Source of the DNA: Burkholderia sp. IMCC1007
GTDB taxonomy: Bacteria > Pseudomonadota > Gammaproteobacteria > Burkholderiales > Burkholderiaceae
Direction: 5' to 3'
NCBI RefSeq assembly: GCF_027257875.1
Contig: NZ_JAPVQY010000004.1
Span: 62,001 to 126,000, forward strand
Length of the DNA: 64,000 nucleotides
This document shows positions 34,498-44,680 of the stretch, one piece after another. Numbering within the stretch: the stretch's first letter is position 1; the number at the start of each line of letters is the position of its first letter. The position numbers and the translations under genes were made by a program. Under the pieces are notes generated by a model. That model was given only the letters and a program-made list of their open reading frames with translations, did not search any database and had not been told where the DNA came from.

Positions 34498-35538
34498 ATG
34501 CAAACCATGCCCCGAAAGATTGCAACGCAGGTCAAGCTCGCGGATGTCGCGGCCCGCATGGGCGTGTCGGTGTCCACGGTGTCGCGCGCGCTGGCCGGTC
34601 ACCCCGCCATCAGCAGCGACACGCGCAGCGCGGTGCAGACGGTCGCCGCCGAACTCGGCTACCGGATCCCGTCGCAAGGCCGCAAGCCGAAGAAATCCGC
34701 GACGCGGCTGATCGGCGTGGTGGTCGGCGCGCTGCACAACCACTTCATGACGCTGCTGCTCACGCACCTGTACGACGCGCTCGGCGAATTCGGCTACCAG
34801 GTCACGCTGATGATCGATCCGATGAACGATGCGGAAAACCTGCTCGCGTTCCGGCCGCTGATCGACGGCTATCTCGACGGGCTGATCTTCGCGACCGCGA
34901 CGCTCGACTCGCCGGTCGTCGCCGAGATGCAGCGCCGCGGCATTCCGCTCGTGCTGGTGGTGCGCTCGATCGACGACGTGAAGGTGGATACGGTCGAGAT
35001 CGACAACGTGCATGCGGGCGCCGTGGCGGTCGAGCACCTGTACCAGTTCGGACATCGCCGCTTCGGGCTGCTGATGGGGCCGCAGAACACGTCGACGAGC
35101 CGCGACCGCACGAAGGGCGCGCTCGACTGGCTCGCGAGCGTGGGGCTCGGGCCCGAAGCGGTGGTCACGCTGTACGGGGACTACACGACCGAAGTCGGCT
35201 ACGCGAGCACGATGGCGCTGCTCGCCGAGCAGGACCCGGTCACGGCGATCGTCGCCGGCAACGACATGATCGCGCTCGGCGCGCTCGAGGCGGCGAAGCG
35301 CAAGGGCGTCGCGGTGCCGCGGCAGTTGTCGATCATCGGCTTCGACGACATGCCGCTCGCCGGCTCGCCGCTCGTCGGGCTGACGTCGATCCGCCCGCCC
35401 GTGGAGGCGATGGCGCGCACCGCCGCGCGCCGCCTCGTCGAACGCATCCGCGCCGGCGGGCTCGGGCCGCCGTCGCGCGACGTGCTGCCGATCCAGCTCG
35501 TGCGCCGCGACTCGACCGGCGGGGCCGAATCGGCCTGA
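34498..35538 (+). CDS. LacI family transcriptional regulator
   Basis: A 346-residue LacI/GalR repressor. The helix-turn-helix KLADVAARMGVSVSTVSRAL (about 13-32) and hinge helix are followed by a two-lobe sugar-binding domain with LIGVVVGALHNHFM near 72, DGLIFATATL, AIVAGNDMIALGAL near 255 and SIIGFDDMPLAG near 280. It is divergent from the HpsN-like/SDR/lambda-crystallin-like/GntP operon, which it most likely represses; the inducer would be the sugar acid or polyol. An alternative start three codons downstream (34507) leaves the domain intact. The HTH keeps Val-Ser-x-Ser-Thr-Val-Ser, standard for the family. Confidence 0.92.
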   Translation: MQTMPRKIATQVKLADVAARMGVSVSTVSRALAGHPAISSDTRSAVQTVAAELGYRIPSQGRKPKKSATRLIGVVVGALHNHFMTLLLTHLYDALGEFGYQVTLMIDPMNDAENLLAFRPLIDGYLDGLIFATATLDSPVVAEMQRRGIPLVLVVRSIDDVKVDTVEIDNVHAGAVAVEHLYQFGHRRFGLLMGPQNTSTSRDRTKGALDWLASVGLGPEAVVTLYGDYTTEVGYASTMALLAEQDPVTAIVAGNDMIALGALEAAKRKGVAVPRQLSIIGFDDMPLAGSPLVGLTSIRPPVEAMARTAARRLVERIRAGGLGPPSRDVLPIQLVRRDSTGGAESA

Positions 35539-35585
35539 ATATGCGTGAACACGCGCCGAACGCCGCTGAACGCCCGTGAACCCGC

Positions 35586-36506
35586 CTAGCGGCGCGCGCG
35601 AGCGCGCCCGGACGGCGCGCCGAGCGCCGCATCGTGCTCGTCGGCCAGCAGCTTCACGAACGCGGCAGCGAGCCGGTCGCGCGAGCGCTGCGGCGGATAC
35701 AGCAGGTAGGTGGGAATCGTCACGGCCGGCGAGAACGGCCGGATCGCGATATCCGGCCCCGAGAAATCGCGCGCGACGACCGGATGCGCGAGCGTCACGC
35801 CCATCCCCGAGCGCACCATCTCGCAGCAGATCGCCGTGTATTGCGCCTCGACCGCCAGCTTGCGCTCCACGCCCGCGCGCTGGAACACCGCATCCATCAG
35901 CGTGCGCATGCCGTCGCCCTGACACAGCGAAATGAACGACTCGCCGGCGAGATCGGCCGGCTTGATCGTGCGCTTTTTCGCGAGCCGATGCTCGGCCGGC
36001 ATCACGCAGACCGCCGCGACCGACGACAGCAGCTCGACCTCGCAGTTCGATGCTTCGCTGATGTACACCGCGACGCCGACGTCGCAGAACTGCGATGCCG
36101 TCCAGTGATTGACCGTGCCCGATGTATTGACGTGCAGCGACACCGTCACGCCCGGATACTGCTCCTGGAAGCGCTTGATCGCGCGCGGCACCAGCGTGTA
36201 GCCGACCGCCGGCATCGCCGCGATGCGCAGCCGCCCGCTGCCCAGGTTGCGGATCTCCTCGGCCGCGTTCGCGAGCCCCTGCAGGCCGACGTACGCGCGC
36301 TCCACCTCGCGGAAGAACGCGGTGCCTTCGCTCGTCGGCACGAGCCGCACGCCCGCGCGTTCGAACAGCTCGAGCCCCGTGTCGCGCTCGAGATGCGCGA
36401 TCAGCCGGCTCACGTTGGGCTGCGTGGTGAACAGCGATTTCGCGGCAGCCGTCATCGAGCCCGTGACCATCACCGCACGAAATGCTTCGATCTGCTTCAG
36501 ATTCAT
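35586..36506 (-). CDS. LysR family regulator, OccR/NocR-like
   Basis: A 306-residue LysR protein starting MNLKQIEAFRAVMVTGSMTA. The recognition helix is TQPNVSRLIAHLERDTG (about 28-44), FERAGVRLVPTSEG follows, and the effector domain holds VSLHVNTSG near 130 and CEMVRSGMGVTLAHPVVAR near 225. The opening and the FRAVM-TGSMTAAA pattern resemble opine-catabolism regulators OccR and NocR, which respond to octopine or nopaline. It is divergent from a nine-gene operon that includes an ABC transporter and an opine-oxidase-like enzyme, and probably activates it. The inverted repeat at 36536 is 30 bp before its start codon. Confidence 0.91.
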   Translation of the reverse strand: MNLKQIEAFRAVMVTGSMTAAAKSLFTTQPNVSRLIAHLERDTGLELFERAGVRLVPTSEGTAFFREVERAYVGLQGLANAAEEIRNLGSGRLRIAAMPAVGYTLVPRAIKRFQEQYPGVTVSLHVNTSGTVNHWTASQFCDVGVAVYISEASNCEVELLSSVAAVCVMPAEHRLAKKRTIKPADLAGESFISLCQGDGMRTLMDAVFQRAGVERKLAVEAQYTAICCEMVRSGMGVTLAHPVVARDFSGPDIAIRPFSPAVTIPTYLLYPPQRSRDRLAAAFVKLLADEHDAALGAPSGRARARR

Positions 36507-36535
36507 TGGGACGCTCCGTGGATCTCCGTAGGGCC

Positions 36536-36568
36536 TTACCCCAATCCATCACATTTTGGTATGGGTAA
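36536..36568. promoter_or_regulatory. Candidate LysR-binding dyad
   Basis: TTACCC (36536-36541) and GGGTAA (36563-36568) frame an AT-rich interior with CCAAT and ATTTTGG. It lies in the 165-bp divergent gap between the LysR gene and the binding-protein gene, the place where LysR regulators normally bind to control the divergent operon. Confidence 0.5.
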
Positions 36569-36671
36569 GCATTTTATTCGTATTGGACGGCATGGAACAC
36601 ACGAGCCAGACTGCATGGCATTGGCGCACTTCGACGCCGCCTGTCACCACAATCGAATGGAGATCGCCGTC

Positions 36672-37751
36672 ATGGATCACACGCTGTGCCGTCGCCCGTT
36701 TCGCTCCCCGTTCCGCGCCGCGATGCGGCCGCGCCACCTCGCAGGCGCGGCGCTCGCGCTGCTCGCCGCCGCCCTCGCGCATGCCGAACCGACGCTGTAC
36801 GTCGCGAACGTCGGCGGCTCGAACGAGCAGCTGTATCGCCAGAAGGTGATTCCGCCGTTCGAGAAGGCGCACAACGTGAAGATCGTCTACGTGGCCGGCA
36901 ATTCGAGCGACACGCTCGCGAAGCTGCAGGCGCAGAAGGGCCATCAGCAGATCAACGTCGCGGTGATGGACGACGGCCCGATGTACCAGGCGATGCAGCT
37001 CGGCCTGTGCGCGAAGCTCGACGATGCGCCGGTGATGAAGGATCTCTACCCGCTCGCGCGCCTCGGCCCGACCTCGGTCGGCCTCGGCCTCGTCGCGACC
37101 GGCATCGGTTACAACGTGGACGCTTTCAGGAAGCTCGGCATTCCCGCGCCCGATTCGTGGAAGTCGCTGGAGGATCCGCGCCTGAAGGGCAAGCTCGGGA
37201 TGCCGCCGATCACCGTGACCTACGGGCTGCACACGCTCGTGATGCTCGCGCGCCTCGGCGGCGGCGGCGAGAAGCGCATCGATCCGGGTTTCGCCGCGAT
37301 GACGAAGCAGGTCGCGCCGAACGTGCTGTCGTGGGCGCCGACGCCCGGCGAGATGGACGGCCTGATGCAGGCCGGCGACGTGATCGCCGCGCCGTACGGC
37401 AGCGGCCGCGCGGTGTCGCTGCAGAACACCGGCTTTCCGCTGAAGTTCGTGTATCCGAAGGAAGGCGCGGTCGCGCTGCAAGTCGCCGCGTGCGCGGTCG
37501 CCGAGAATGCGCAGCCGCAACTGTCGCAGCAGTTCATCCAGTACCTGCTGAGCCCGGAGGTGCAGGCGCTGCACGCGCAGGCGATCGGCCTCGGCCCCGT
37601 CAACAAGACGGTGAAGCTCGCGCCGGAGGTCGCCGCGCGCGTGCCGTACGGCCCCGACCAGATCGCGAAGCTCACGACGGTCGACTGGACGACCATCAAC
37701 CAGCAGCGCGCCGAGTGGACCCAGCGCTGGAACCGTTCGGTCGAACGTTGA
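36672..37751 (+). CDS. ABC transporter substrate-binding protein, spermidine/putrescine type
   Basis: A 359-residue periplasmic binding protein (SBP family 1/8-like, PotD or iron/opine type). The N-terminus MDHTLCRRPFRSPF is followed by the signal segment LAGAALALLAAALAHA and mature EPTLYVANVGGSNEQLY. Features include KIVYVAGNSSDTLAKLQAQ near 72 and GYNVDAFRKLGIPAPDSWKSL near 150, typical for polyamine- and opine-type binding proteins. The start at 36672 has GGAGA 8-9 bp upstream; one ATG five codons earlier (36657) is possible. It is the first gene of the nine-gene operon and feeds the two permeases at 38876 and 39761. Confidence 0.91.
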   Translation: MDHTLCRRPFRSPFRAAMRPRHLAGAALALLAAALAHAEPTLYVANVGGSNEQLYRQKVIPPFEKAHNVKIVYVAGNSSDTLAKLQAQKGHQQINVAVMDDGPMYQAMQLGLCAKLDDAPVMKDLYPLARLGPTSVGLGLVATGIGYNVDAFRKLGIPAPDSWKSLEDPRLKGKLGMPPITVTYGLHTLVMLARLGGGGEKRIDPGFAAMTKQVAPNVLSWAPTPGEMDGLMQAGDVIAAPYGSGRAVSLQNTGFPLKFVYPKEGAVALQVAACAVAENAQPQLSQQFIQYLLSPEVQALHAQAIGLGPVNKTVKLAPEVAARVPYGPDQIAKLTTVDWTTINQQRAEWTQRWNRSVER

Positions 37752-37818
37752 GCGCGGCGCGCATGCGCGCCGCTTCGCGGCCGTTCGCGCCGCTTCGGCT
37801 TAGCAAGGATTCCGACAC

Positions 37819-38875
<1,057 letters not shown>

Positions 38876-38889
<14 letters not shown>

Positions 38890-39748
38890 CGATGCGCGCG
38901 GCGGCGCCGCGCCCTGGCTCCTGTCGGCGCCCGCGCTGCTGCTGTTCGCGACGCTGCTCCTCGCGCCGATGCTGCTCACGCTGGTGCTGTCGTTCCATAC
39001 CTTCAGCGATCTCGCGGGCACCCGGCCGGGGTGGACCATCGGGAACTACCTCGAAGTCGTCCGCGATCCTTACTATCTGACGATCTTCCTGCGCACGGCC
39101 GGCCTCGCCGCCGCCGTCACGCTGCTGTCGATCGTGCTCGGCGTGCCCGAGACGATCGTGCTCGCCCGCATGCGCAAGCCGTGGCAGTCGCTGTGCCTGC
39201 TGATCGTGCTCGGCCCGCTGCTGATCTCGGTGGTCGTGCGCACGCTCGGCTGGCAGATCCTGCTCGGCAACAACGGCGTGCTCAACGGTGCGCTGCAGGC
39301 GCTGCACATCACCGACGAGCCGATCCGCCTCGTGTTCACGATGACCGGCATGATCATCGCGCTCACCCACGTGCTGGTGCCGTTCATGGTGATGTCGGTG
39401 TGGGCCACGCTGCAGAAGCTCGATCCGCAGGTCGAATGGGCGGGGCTGTCGCTCGGCGCGTCGCCGTGGCGCGTGTTCCGCCGAGTGATCCTGCCGCAGA
39501 TCCTGCCCGGCGTGCTGTCGGGCTCGATCATCGTGTTCGCGCTGTCGGCATCCGCGTTCGCGACGCCCGCGCTGATCGGCGGACGGCGCCTGAAGGTGGT
39601 CGCGACCGCCGCGTACGACGAATTCCTCGGCACGCTGAACTGGCCGCTCGGCGCGAGCATCGCGGTGCTGCTGCTGATCGCCAACGTCGCGATCGTGATG
39701 GGCTGCAGCCGCCTCGCCGAACGCCGCTACAAGCACATCTTCGACTGA
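38876..39748 (+). CDS. ABC transporter permease, PotB-like
   Basis: A 290-residue inner-membrane permease with six hydrophobic segments: a first one at LLSAPALLLFATLLLAPMLL near 15-34, and later AAAVTLLSIVLGVPETIVL and LCLLIVLGPLLISVVVRTLG. The ATPase-contact loop is EWAGLSLGASPWRVFRRVILPQILPG near 185-210. It starts at 38876, inside the last 14 bp of the ATPase gene, and is followed by the second permease after 12 bp. A frame open farther upstream is a shadow of the ATPase gene. It forms a heterodimeric channel with the product of 39761. Confidence 0.92.
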
Positions 39749-39760
39749 CGGAGCGACGCC

Positions 39761-40558
39761 ATGCAACGCAACGGCCTTGCCGCCCTCTCGTTTCACGCGC
39801 TGTTCATCGCGTTCATCGTCGCGCCGCTCGCCGCCGTGATGCTGGTCGCGTTCACCGACAAGAGCTATATCTCGATGCCGTTCGACGGCGCATCGCTGCG
39901 CTGGTTTCGCGCGATCCTCGACAACGACGACATCGTGTCCGCGTTCTGGCTGTCGGTGCGGCTCGCGTTCGCGGCCGCCACCCTCGGCGTCGTGCTCGCG
40001 GTGCCCGCCGCGCTCGCGATCGCACGCTACCGCTTTCCGGGGCGCGGCGCGCTGACGAGCTTTTTCCTGTCGCCGATGATGATCCCCGCCGTCGTGCTCG
40101 GCATCGCGTTCCTGCGCTTCCTGTCGCTGCTGCACCTGAGCGGCTCGTTCTGGGCGCTGGTCGCCGCGCACGTCGTGATCGTGCTGCCGTATGCGCTGCG
40201 CCTCGCGCTGTCGTCGGCGGTCGGCCTCGATCGCGACGCCGAGCGCGCCGCGCTGTCGTGCGGCGCGAGCCGCTTCACCGCGTTTCGCCGCGTCGTGCTG
40301 CCGATGATCCGCACCGGCGTCGCGGGCGGCTGGGTGCTGTCGTTCATCCAGAGCTTCGACGAGCTCACCATGACCATCTTCGTCGCGACGCCCGGCACGA
40401 CCACGCTGCCCGTCGCCATGTACAACCAGATCGCGCAGACCATCGATCCGCTCGTCACGTCGGTGTCGGCGGTGCTGATCGTCGGCACGGTCCTGCTGAT
40501 GATGCTGCTCGACCGGATGGTCGGGCTCGATCGCATCCTGATCGGAGAAACCCGATGA
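39761..40558 (+). CDS. ABC transporter permease, PotC-like
   Basis: A 265-residue inner-membrane permease of the PotC type, with six hydrophobic segments and the EAA-type loop DRDAERAALSCGASRFTAFRRVVLPMIRTG near 162-189. The Q-S-F-D-E-L-T-M-T-I-F region and ATPGTTTLPVAMYNQI near 205-230 are characteristic of PotC and of iron/opine PotC relatives. Its stop overlaps the next gene's ATG by 4 bp (ATGA), coupling uptake to the oxidase genes. RBS GGAG precedes the ATG at 39761. Confidence 0.92.
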   Translation: MQRNGLAALSFHALFIAFIVAPLAAVMLVAFTDKSYISMPFDGASLRWFRAILDNDDIVSAFWLSVRLAFAAATLGVVLAVPAALAIARYRFPGRGALTSFFLSPMMIPAVVLGIAFLRFLSLLHLSGSFWALVAAHVVIVLPYALRLALSSAVGLDRDAERAALSCGASRFTAFRRVVLPMIRTGVAGGWVLSFIQSFDELTMTIFVATPGTTTLPVAMYNQIAQTIDPLVTSVSAVLIVGTVLLMMLLDRMVGLDRILIGETR

Positions 40559-41712
40559 CCCAACCCACAGCCGCGAGCGCTGACGTGCTCGTGATCGGCG
40601 GCGGCCTGGTCGGCGCCGCGGTCGCCTACGGGCTCGCCCGCGACGGCGCGCGCGTCACCGTGCTCGACGAGGACGACGGCGGCTTTCGCGCGTCGCGCGG
40701 CAATTTCGGCCTGGTCTGGATCCAGGGCAAGGGCCACGACCGGACGCCGTACGCGCGCTGGTCGCGCAGCTCGGCCGTGCGCTGGCCCGGGCTCGCCGCG
40801 AGCCTGCTGGAGGACAGCGGCATCGACGTCGCGCTGCGCCAGCCCGGCGGCTTTCATCTGTGCCTCTCGGACGACGAGCTCGCCGAACGCCGCACGCGGC
40901 TCGCGACGCTGCAGGCCGAACTCGGCGACTACCCGTTCGAGCTGCTCGATCATCGAGAACTGCGCGAACGGTTGCCCGGTGTCGGGCCGGCCGTGGTCGG
41001 CGCGAGCTACACGCCGATGGACGGCCACGTGAACCCGCTGAAGCTACTGCGTGCGCTGCACACGGCGATGCAGCACCGCGGCGTGCGCGTCGTCACCGGC
41101 GCGCGCGCGCATCGGGTGCACGCCGAGCGCGGCGGCTTCGCGGTCGACAGCGCGGCCGGCACGTTCCGCGCGGCCCGCGTCGTGCTCGCCGCCGGTCTCG
41201 GCAACCGCGCGCTCGCGCCCCAGGTCGGCCTGTATGCGCCGGTCGCGCCGAATCGCGGCCAGGTGCTCGTGAGCGAGCGCGTCGCCCCGTTCCTCCACTA
41301 CCCGACCATCAACGTGCGGCAGACCGACGAAGGCACCGTGCAATTCGGCGATTCGATGGAGGAAGTCGGCTTCAACGACTTCACGACCACGCCGGTGCTC
41401 GCCGACATCGCGCGGCGCGGCGTGCGCGCCTTCCCGATGCTGCAGCACGTGCGGCTCGTCCGCATGTGGGCGGCGCTGCGCGTGTACAGCCCCGACGGCT
41501 TTCCGGTCTACGACGAATCGCCCGAGCATCCGGGCGCGTTCGTCGTCACGTGCCATAGCGGCGTGACGCTGGCCGCCGCGCACGCGCTGCGCATCGCGCC
41601 GTGGATCACCGGCGCGCCGCTGCCCGACGAATTGCCCGCGCTGTCGGCCCGCCGCTTTCCCGACGCGCCCGCCGCGTTCACCGGCGCCGTGCGTCCGGCG
41701 CCTGCCTACTGA
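40555..41712 (+). CDS. FAD-dependent oxidoreductase (DAO family), first of two in the operon
   Basis: A 385-residue flavoprotein of the D-amino-acid-oxidase superfamily (glycine/sarcosine oxidase and opine-oxidase beta-subunit type). The FAD loop ADVLVIGGGLVGAAVAYGL is near residues 9-27, with TVLDEDDGG at strand 2 and FRASRGNFGLVW near 41-52. A second-domain FAD contact is AARVVLAAGLGNRAL, and the lid AFVVTCHSGVTLAAAHA is near 327. The start ATG at 40555 overlaps the permease stop. It precedes the three-component oxidase genes, so the operon encodes two DAO subunits; this one may act alone on a second amine or swap with the other as catalytic subunit. Confidence 0.88.
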   Translation: MTQPTAASADVLVIGGGLVGAAVAYGLARDGARVTVLDEDDGGFRASRGNFGLVWIQGKGHDRTPYARWSRSSAVRWPGLAASLLEDSGIDVALRQPGGFHLCLSDDELAERRTRLATLQAELGDYPFELLDHRELRERLPGVGPAVVGASYTPMDGHVNPLKLLRALHTAMQHRGVRVVTGARAHRVHAERGGFAVDSAAGTFRAARVVLAAGLGNRALAPQVGLYAPVAPNRGQVLVSERVAPFLHYPTINVRQTDEGTVQFGDSMEEVGFNDFTTTPVLADIARRGVRAFPMLQHVRLVRMWAALRVYSPDGFPVYDESPEHPGAFVVTCHSGVTLAAAHALRIAPWITGAPLPDELPALSARRFPDAPAAFTGAVRPAPAY

Positions 41713-41727
41713 CCTTGCCCGCTGCCC

Positions 41728-42090
41728 ATGACCGCCCAATCGTCCCCTTCCCTGTTCAAGCCGCTCGAGGCCGCCGGCGCGACCGTCGAGATCCGCTTCA
41801 ACGACACGCGGCTGCGCGTGCCGGCCGGCGTCAGCGTGGCCGCCGCGCTGCTCGCCGCCGGCGTGTCGCGGTTTCGCGCGACGCCGGTATCGGGTGCGCC
41901 GCGTGCGCCCTACTGCATGATGGGTGCGTGCTTCGAGTGCCTCGTCGAGATCGACGGCGTGCCCGCGCGCCAGAGCTGCATGGTCGACGTGCGTGACGGA
42001 ATGCGGATCCGCACGCAGGAAGGCGCGCGCGAGCTTGCGCCCGACACGCCGACCGCCACCCCGTCACTGGAGAATGCCGATGGCCGCTGA
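41728..42090 (+). CDS. (2Fe-2S)-binding small subunit, HcnA/opine-oxidase type
   Basis: A 120-residue ferredoxin-like protein. Segment VEIRFNDTRLRVPAGVSVAAALLAAG (about 15-40) is the N-terminal ferredoxin fold, and cysteines in PYCMMGACFECLVEI (near 60-75) with a further Cys in ARQSCMVDV (near 85) form the CxxxxCxxC...C cluster set. This small subunit is typical of HcnA, the gamma subunit of D-hydroxyproline dehydrogenase (LhpF-like) and the small component of opine oxidases. It is directly followed by its partner flavoprotein with an 11-bp overlap. It would pass electrons from the DAO subunit to the second flavin and the respiratory chain. Confidence 0.9.
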   Translation: MTAQSSPSLFKPLEAAGATVEIRFNDTRLRVPAGVSVAAALLAAGVSRFRATPVSGAPRAPYCMMGACFECLVEIDGVPARQSCMVDVRDGMRIRTQEGARELAPDTPTATPSLENADGR

Positions 42091-43486
42091 ATTCACGTCC
42101 GAAACCGTCGACGTCGTGGTGGTCGGCGCCGGCCCCGCCGGCATGAGCGCCGCGACGCGCGCCGCGCGCGCGGGCCTGTCGGTCGTGCTGATCGACGAGC
42201 AGGACGCCGTCGGCGGGCAGATCTACCGTGCGATCGAGCGCGCCGATACGCGCCGCAAGGACATCCTCGGCCCCGACTACGCGGCCGGCGCCGCCCTCGC
42301 CGATGCGTTCGTGCGCTCCGGTGCGCGCCATCTGAAGCAGGCGACGGTCTGGCAGGTCACGCGCGAGCGCCAGGTGCACTACCTGCGCGACGGCCAGGTC
42401 GGCAGCTTCGATGCGCGGCGCGTGATTCTCGCGAGCGGTGCGCTCGAACGGCCGTTTCCGATTCCGGGCTGGACGCTGCCGGGCGTGCTCACGGCGGGTG
42501 CCGCGCAGATCCTGCTGAAGAGCGCCGGCGAAGTGCCGGCCACGCCGCCCGTGCTGGCCGGCTGCGGGCCGCTTCTGTACCTGCTCGGCTGGCAGTACGT
42601 GCGCGCCGGCGTGCCGATTCGCGCGCTGGTCGACACCACGCGGCACGAAGACCGCTGGCGCGCGAAACGGCATCTGCTGTCGGCGCTGCGTGCGTGGCCG
42701 TTTCTCGGCAAGGGCTTGCAGATGATCCGCGCGCTGCGCGAAGCGAACGTGCCGATCCTCGAAGGCGCCGACCAGCTCGCGATCGAGAGCCGCCAGGGCC
42801 CGGACGGCGAACCGCGCGCCAGCGCGCTCACGTTCACCGTGCAAGGCCGCGCGCAGCGCATCGATGCCGACGTGATCCTGCTGCATCAGGGCGTCGTGCC
42901 GAACACGCAGTTCACCCACGCACTGCGCGCGACCCATCGCTGGGACGCCGCGCAACTGTGCTTCACGCCGCAGGTCGATGCGTGGGGCGAGCTCGACGTG
43001 CCGGGCATCTTCGTCGCCGGCGACGGTGCGGGCATCGGCGGCGCACTGGCCGCCGCGCAGCAGGGCACGCTCGCGGCGCTCGCGGTGGCCGCGCAGCTCG
43101 GCGCGCTCGGCGACGCCGCACGCGAGCGCGAAGCCGCCGCGCATCGCGACGCGCTGGCGCGGGTGATGCGGATCCGTCCGTTTCTCGACAGCCTCTACCG
43201 CCCGCGCGACGCGAACCGCATTCCCGCCGACGACACGATCGTCTGCCGCTGCGAGGAAGTCACGGCCGGCGAGTTGCGCGGCTTCGTCGCGCTCGGCTGT
43301 GCCGGGCCGAACCAGGCGAAGTCGTTCGGCCGCTGCGGGATGGGGCCGTGCCAGGGTCGCATGTGCGGGCTGACCGTCACCGAAGTGATCGCCGATGCCC
43401 GCAAGGTCGCGCCCGACGCGGTCGGCTACTACCGGATCCGGCCGCCGATCAAGCCGATCACGCTCGCGGAGCTCGCCGGTGAGTGA
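42080..43486 (+). CDS. FAD/NAD(P)-binding oxidoreductase with C-terminal BFD-like [2Fe-2S] domain, HcnB/OoxA-like
   Basis: A 468-residue alpha-type subunit. FAD loop DVVVVGAGPAGMSAATRAARAG near 11-32 and EQDAVGGQIYRAI near 43-55 precede a disulfide-oxidoreductase-like body. A glycine-rich loop VLAGCGPLLYLL near 155 is the second dinucleotide region. A C-terminal [2Fe-2S] domain has cysteines in TIVCRCEEVT and GRCGMGPCQGRMCG (about 388-440). This architecture is that of HcnB, NoxA/OoxA and LhpE subunits. It starts at 42080, overlapping the small subunit gene by 11 bp. It should form a heterotrimer with the products of 41728 and 43479. Confidence 0.91.
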   Translation: MAAEFTSETVDVVVVGAGPAGMSAATRAARAGLSVVLIDEQDAVGGQIYRAIERADTRRKDILGPDYAAGAALADAFVRSGARHLKQATVWQVTRERQVHYLRDGQVGSFDARRVILASGALERPFPIPGWTLPGVLTAGAAQILLKSAGEVPATPPVLAGCGPLLYLLGWQYVRAGVPIRALVDTTRHEDRWRAKRHLLSALRAWPFLGKGLQMIRALREANVPILEGADQLAIESRQGPDGEPRASALTFTVQGRAQRIDADVILLHQGVVPNTQFTHALRATHRWDAAQLCFTPQVDAWGELDVPGIFVAGDGAGIGGALAAAQQGTLAALAVAAQLGALGDAAREREAAAHRDALARVMRIRPFLDSLYRPRDANRIPADDTIVCRCEEVTAGELRGFVALGCAGPNQAKSFGRCGMGPCQGRMCGLTVTEVIADARKVAPDAVGYYRIRPPIKPITLAELAGE

Positions 43487-44639
43487 GTATCGCGCGCGCG
43501 TGCGGCACGAAGCCGATGCGATCGTGATCGGCGGCGGGCTGCACGGCGCGAGCAGCGCATTCCATCTCGCGCGGCGCGGCGCCAGCGTGATCCTGCTCGA
43601 AGCCGCTTACGTCGCGCGCCATGCGTCCGGCGTGAACGCGGGCGGCGTGCGCACGCTCGGCCGGCCGCTGCCCGAAATCCCGCTCGCGCTCCTGTCGCGC
43701 GAGCGCTGGCACGCGCTGCCCGAGCTGATCGGCGACACCGGCGGCTTCGTGCCGTCGGGACAGCTCAGGATCGCCGAAACCGAAGCCGAGCTCGACGAAT
43801 GTCGCGCCCGTGTCGCGCTGCTGCAGGCGCACGGCTTCACGCACGAAACGCTGATCGATCGCGACCGCGTGCGGGAACTCGAACCCGCGCTGGCGCGGCA
43901 CGTGACGGGCGGCATCTGGGTCGAGCAAGACGGCTACGCGCTGCCGTTTCGCACGACGACCGCATTCCGCGCCGCCGCGCAACGGCATGGCGCGCGCTTT
44001 CACGAGGCCACGCCGGTCACCCGCATCGACACGCTCGGCGCGCGCTGGGTCGCCCATACGCCGCGCGGCGCGTTCGCGGCCGACCGGCTGCTGGTCGCGG
44101 CCGGTGCATGGTCGGGCGAGCTCGCGCGCCAGGCCGGCGAGCCGGTGCCGCTGCATCCCGAGGGCTTGATGCTGATGGTCACGCAGCGTGTCGCGCCGTT
44201 CTGCCGCACGACGCTCGGCGCGACCGGGCGGCCGCTGTCGTTCAAGCAGTTCGACAACGGGACGGTCGTGATCGGCGGCAAGCTGATCGGTCACGCCGAC
44301 CTGCGGGCGCGGCACGGCGAAGTCGACTTCATGCGGCTCGCGCGCAGCGCGCGAACCGTCGTCGACCTGTTTCCGCACTTGCGCGACATCGGCATCAATC
44401 GCGCGTGGGCCGGCATCGAAGCGTTCACCGCCGATGCGCTGCCGGTGATCGGCGCGAGCCGCAACGCGCACGGGCTCTACTACTCGTTCGGCTATTGCGG
44501 CAGCGGTTTCCAGCTCGGCCCCGGCTGCGGGCAGCTCGTTGCCGAACTGATGCTCGACGGCGCCGCAACCGTGCCGCTCGACGCGTTCGCGATCGATCGC
44601 TTCGACGGCGCGCGCGCCGCGGCCCGTTCGTCGCACTGA
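43479..44639 (+). CDS. FAD-dependent oxidoreductase (DAO family), HcnC/OoxB-like catalytic subunit
   Basis: A 386-residue DAO-fold flavoenzyme. A GTG at 43479 gives MSEYRARVRHEADAIVIGGG and overlaps the previous stop by 8 bp. FAD loop DAIVIGGGLHGASSAFHLARRG (shown by GGGLHGAS), ILLEAAYVARHASGVNAGGV near 33-52, and the C-terminal LYYSFGYCGSGFQLGPGCGQL near 330. It corresponds to HcnC, the beta subunits of opine oxidase and D-hydroxyproline dehydrogenase, which oxidise the C-N bond of a secondary amine or D-imino acid and cleave or desaturate it. With its RidA-family neighbour, a reactive enamine/imine product is likely. Confidence 0.9.
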   Translation: MSEYRARVRHEADAIVIGGGLHGASSAFHLARRGASVILLEAAYVARHASGVNAGGVRTLGRPLPEIPLALLSRERWHALPELIGDTGGFVPSGQLRIAETEAELDECRARVALLQAHGFTHETLIDRDRVRELEPALARHVTGGIWVEQDGYALPFRTTTAFRAAAQRHGARFHEATPVTRIDTLGARWVAHTPRGAFAADRLLVAAGAWSGELARQAGEPVPLHPEGLMLMVTQRVAPFCRTTLGATGRPLSFKQFDNGTVVIGGKLIGHADLRARHGEVDFMRLARSARTVVDLFPHLRDIGINRAWAGIEAFTADALPVIGASRNAHGLYYSFGYCGSGFQLGPGCGQLVAELMLDGAATVPLDAFAIDRFDGARAAARSSH

Positions 44640-44680
44640 ATTTTTCCACCTGCCGTCATGGCGAAGGAGTGCTTGTCATC

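Noticed and set aside
41728..44639. Hydrogen cyanide synthase (hcnABC)
   Set aside because: The three subunits have the same architecture, but linkage to an ABC importer, an OccR-like regulator and RidA fits an amine/opine dehydrogenase better than cyanide production.
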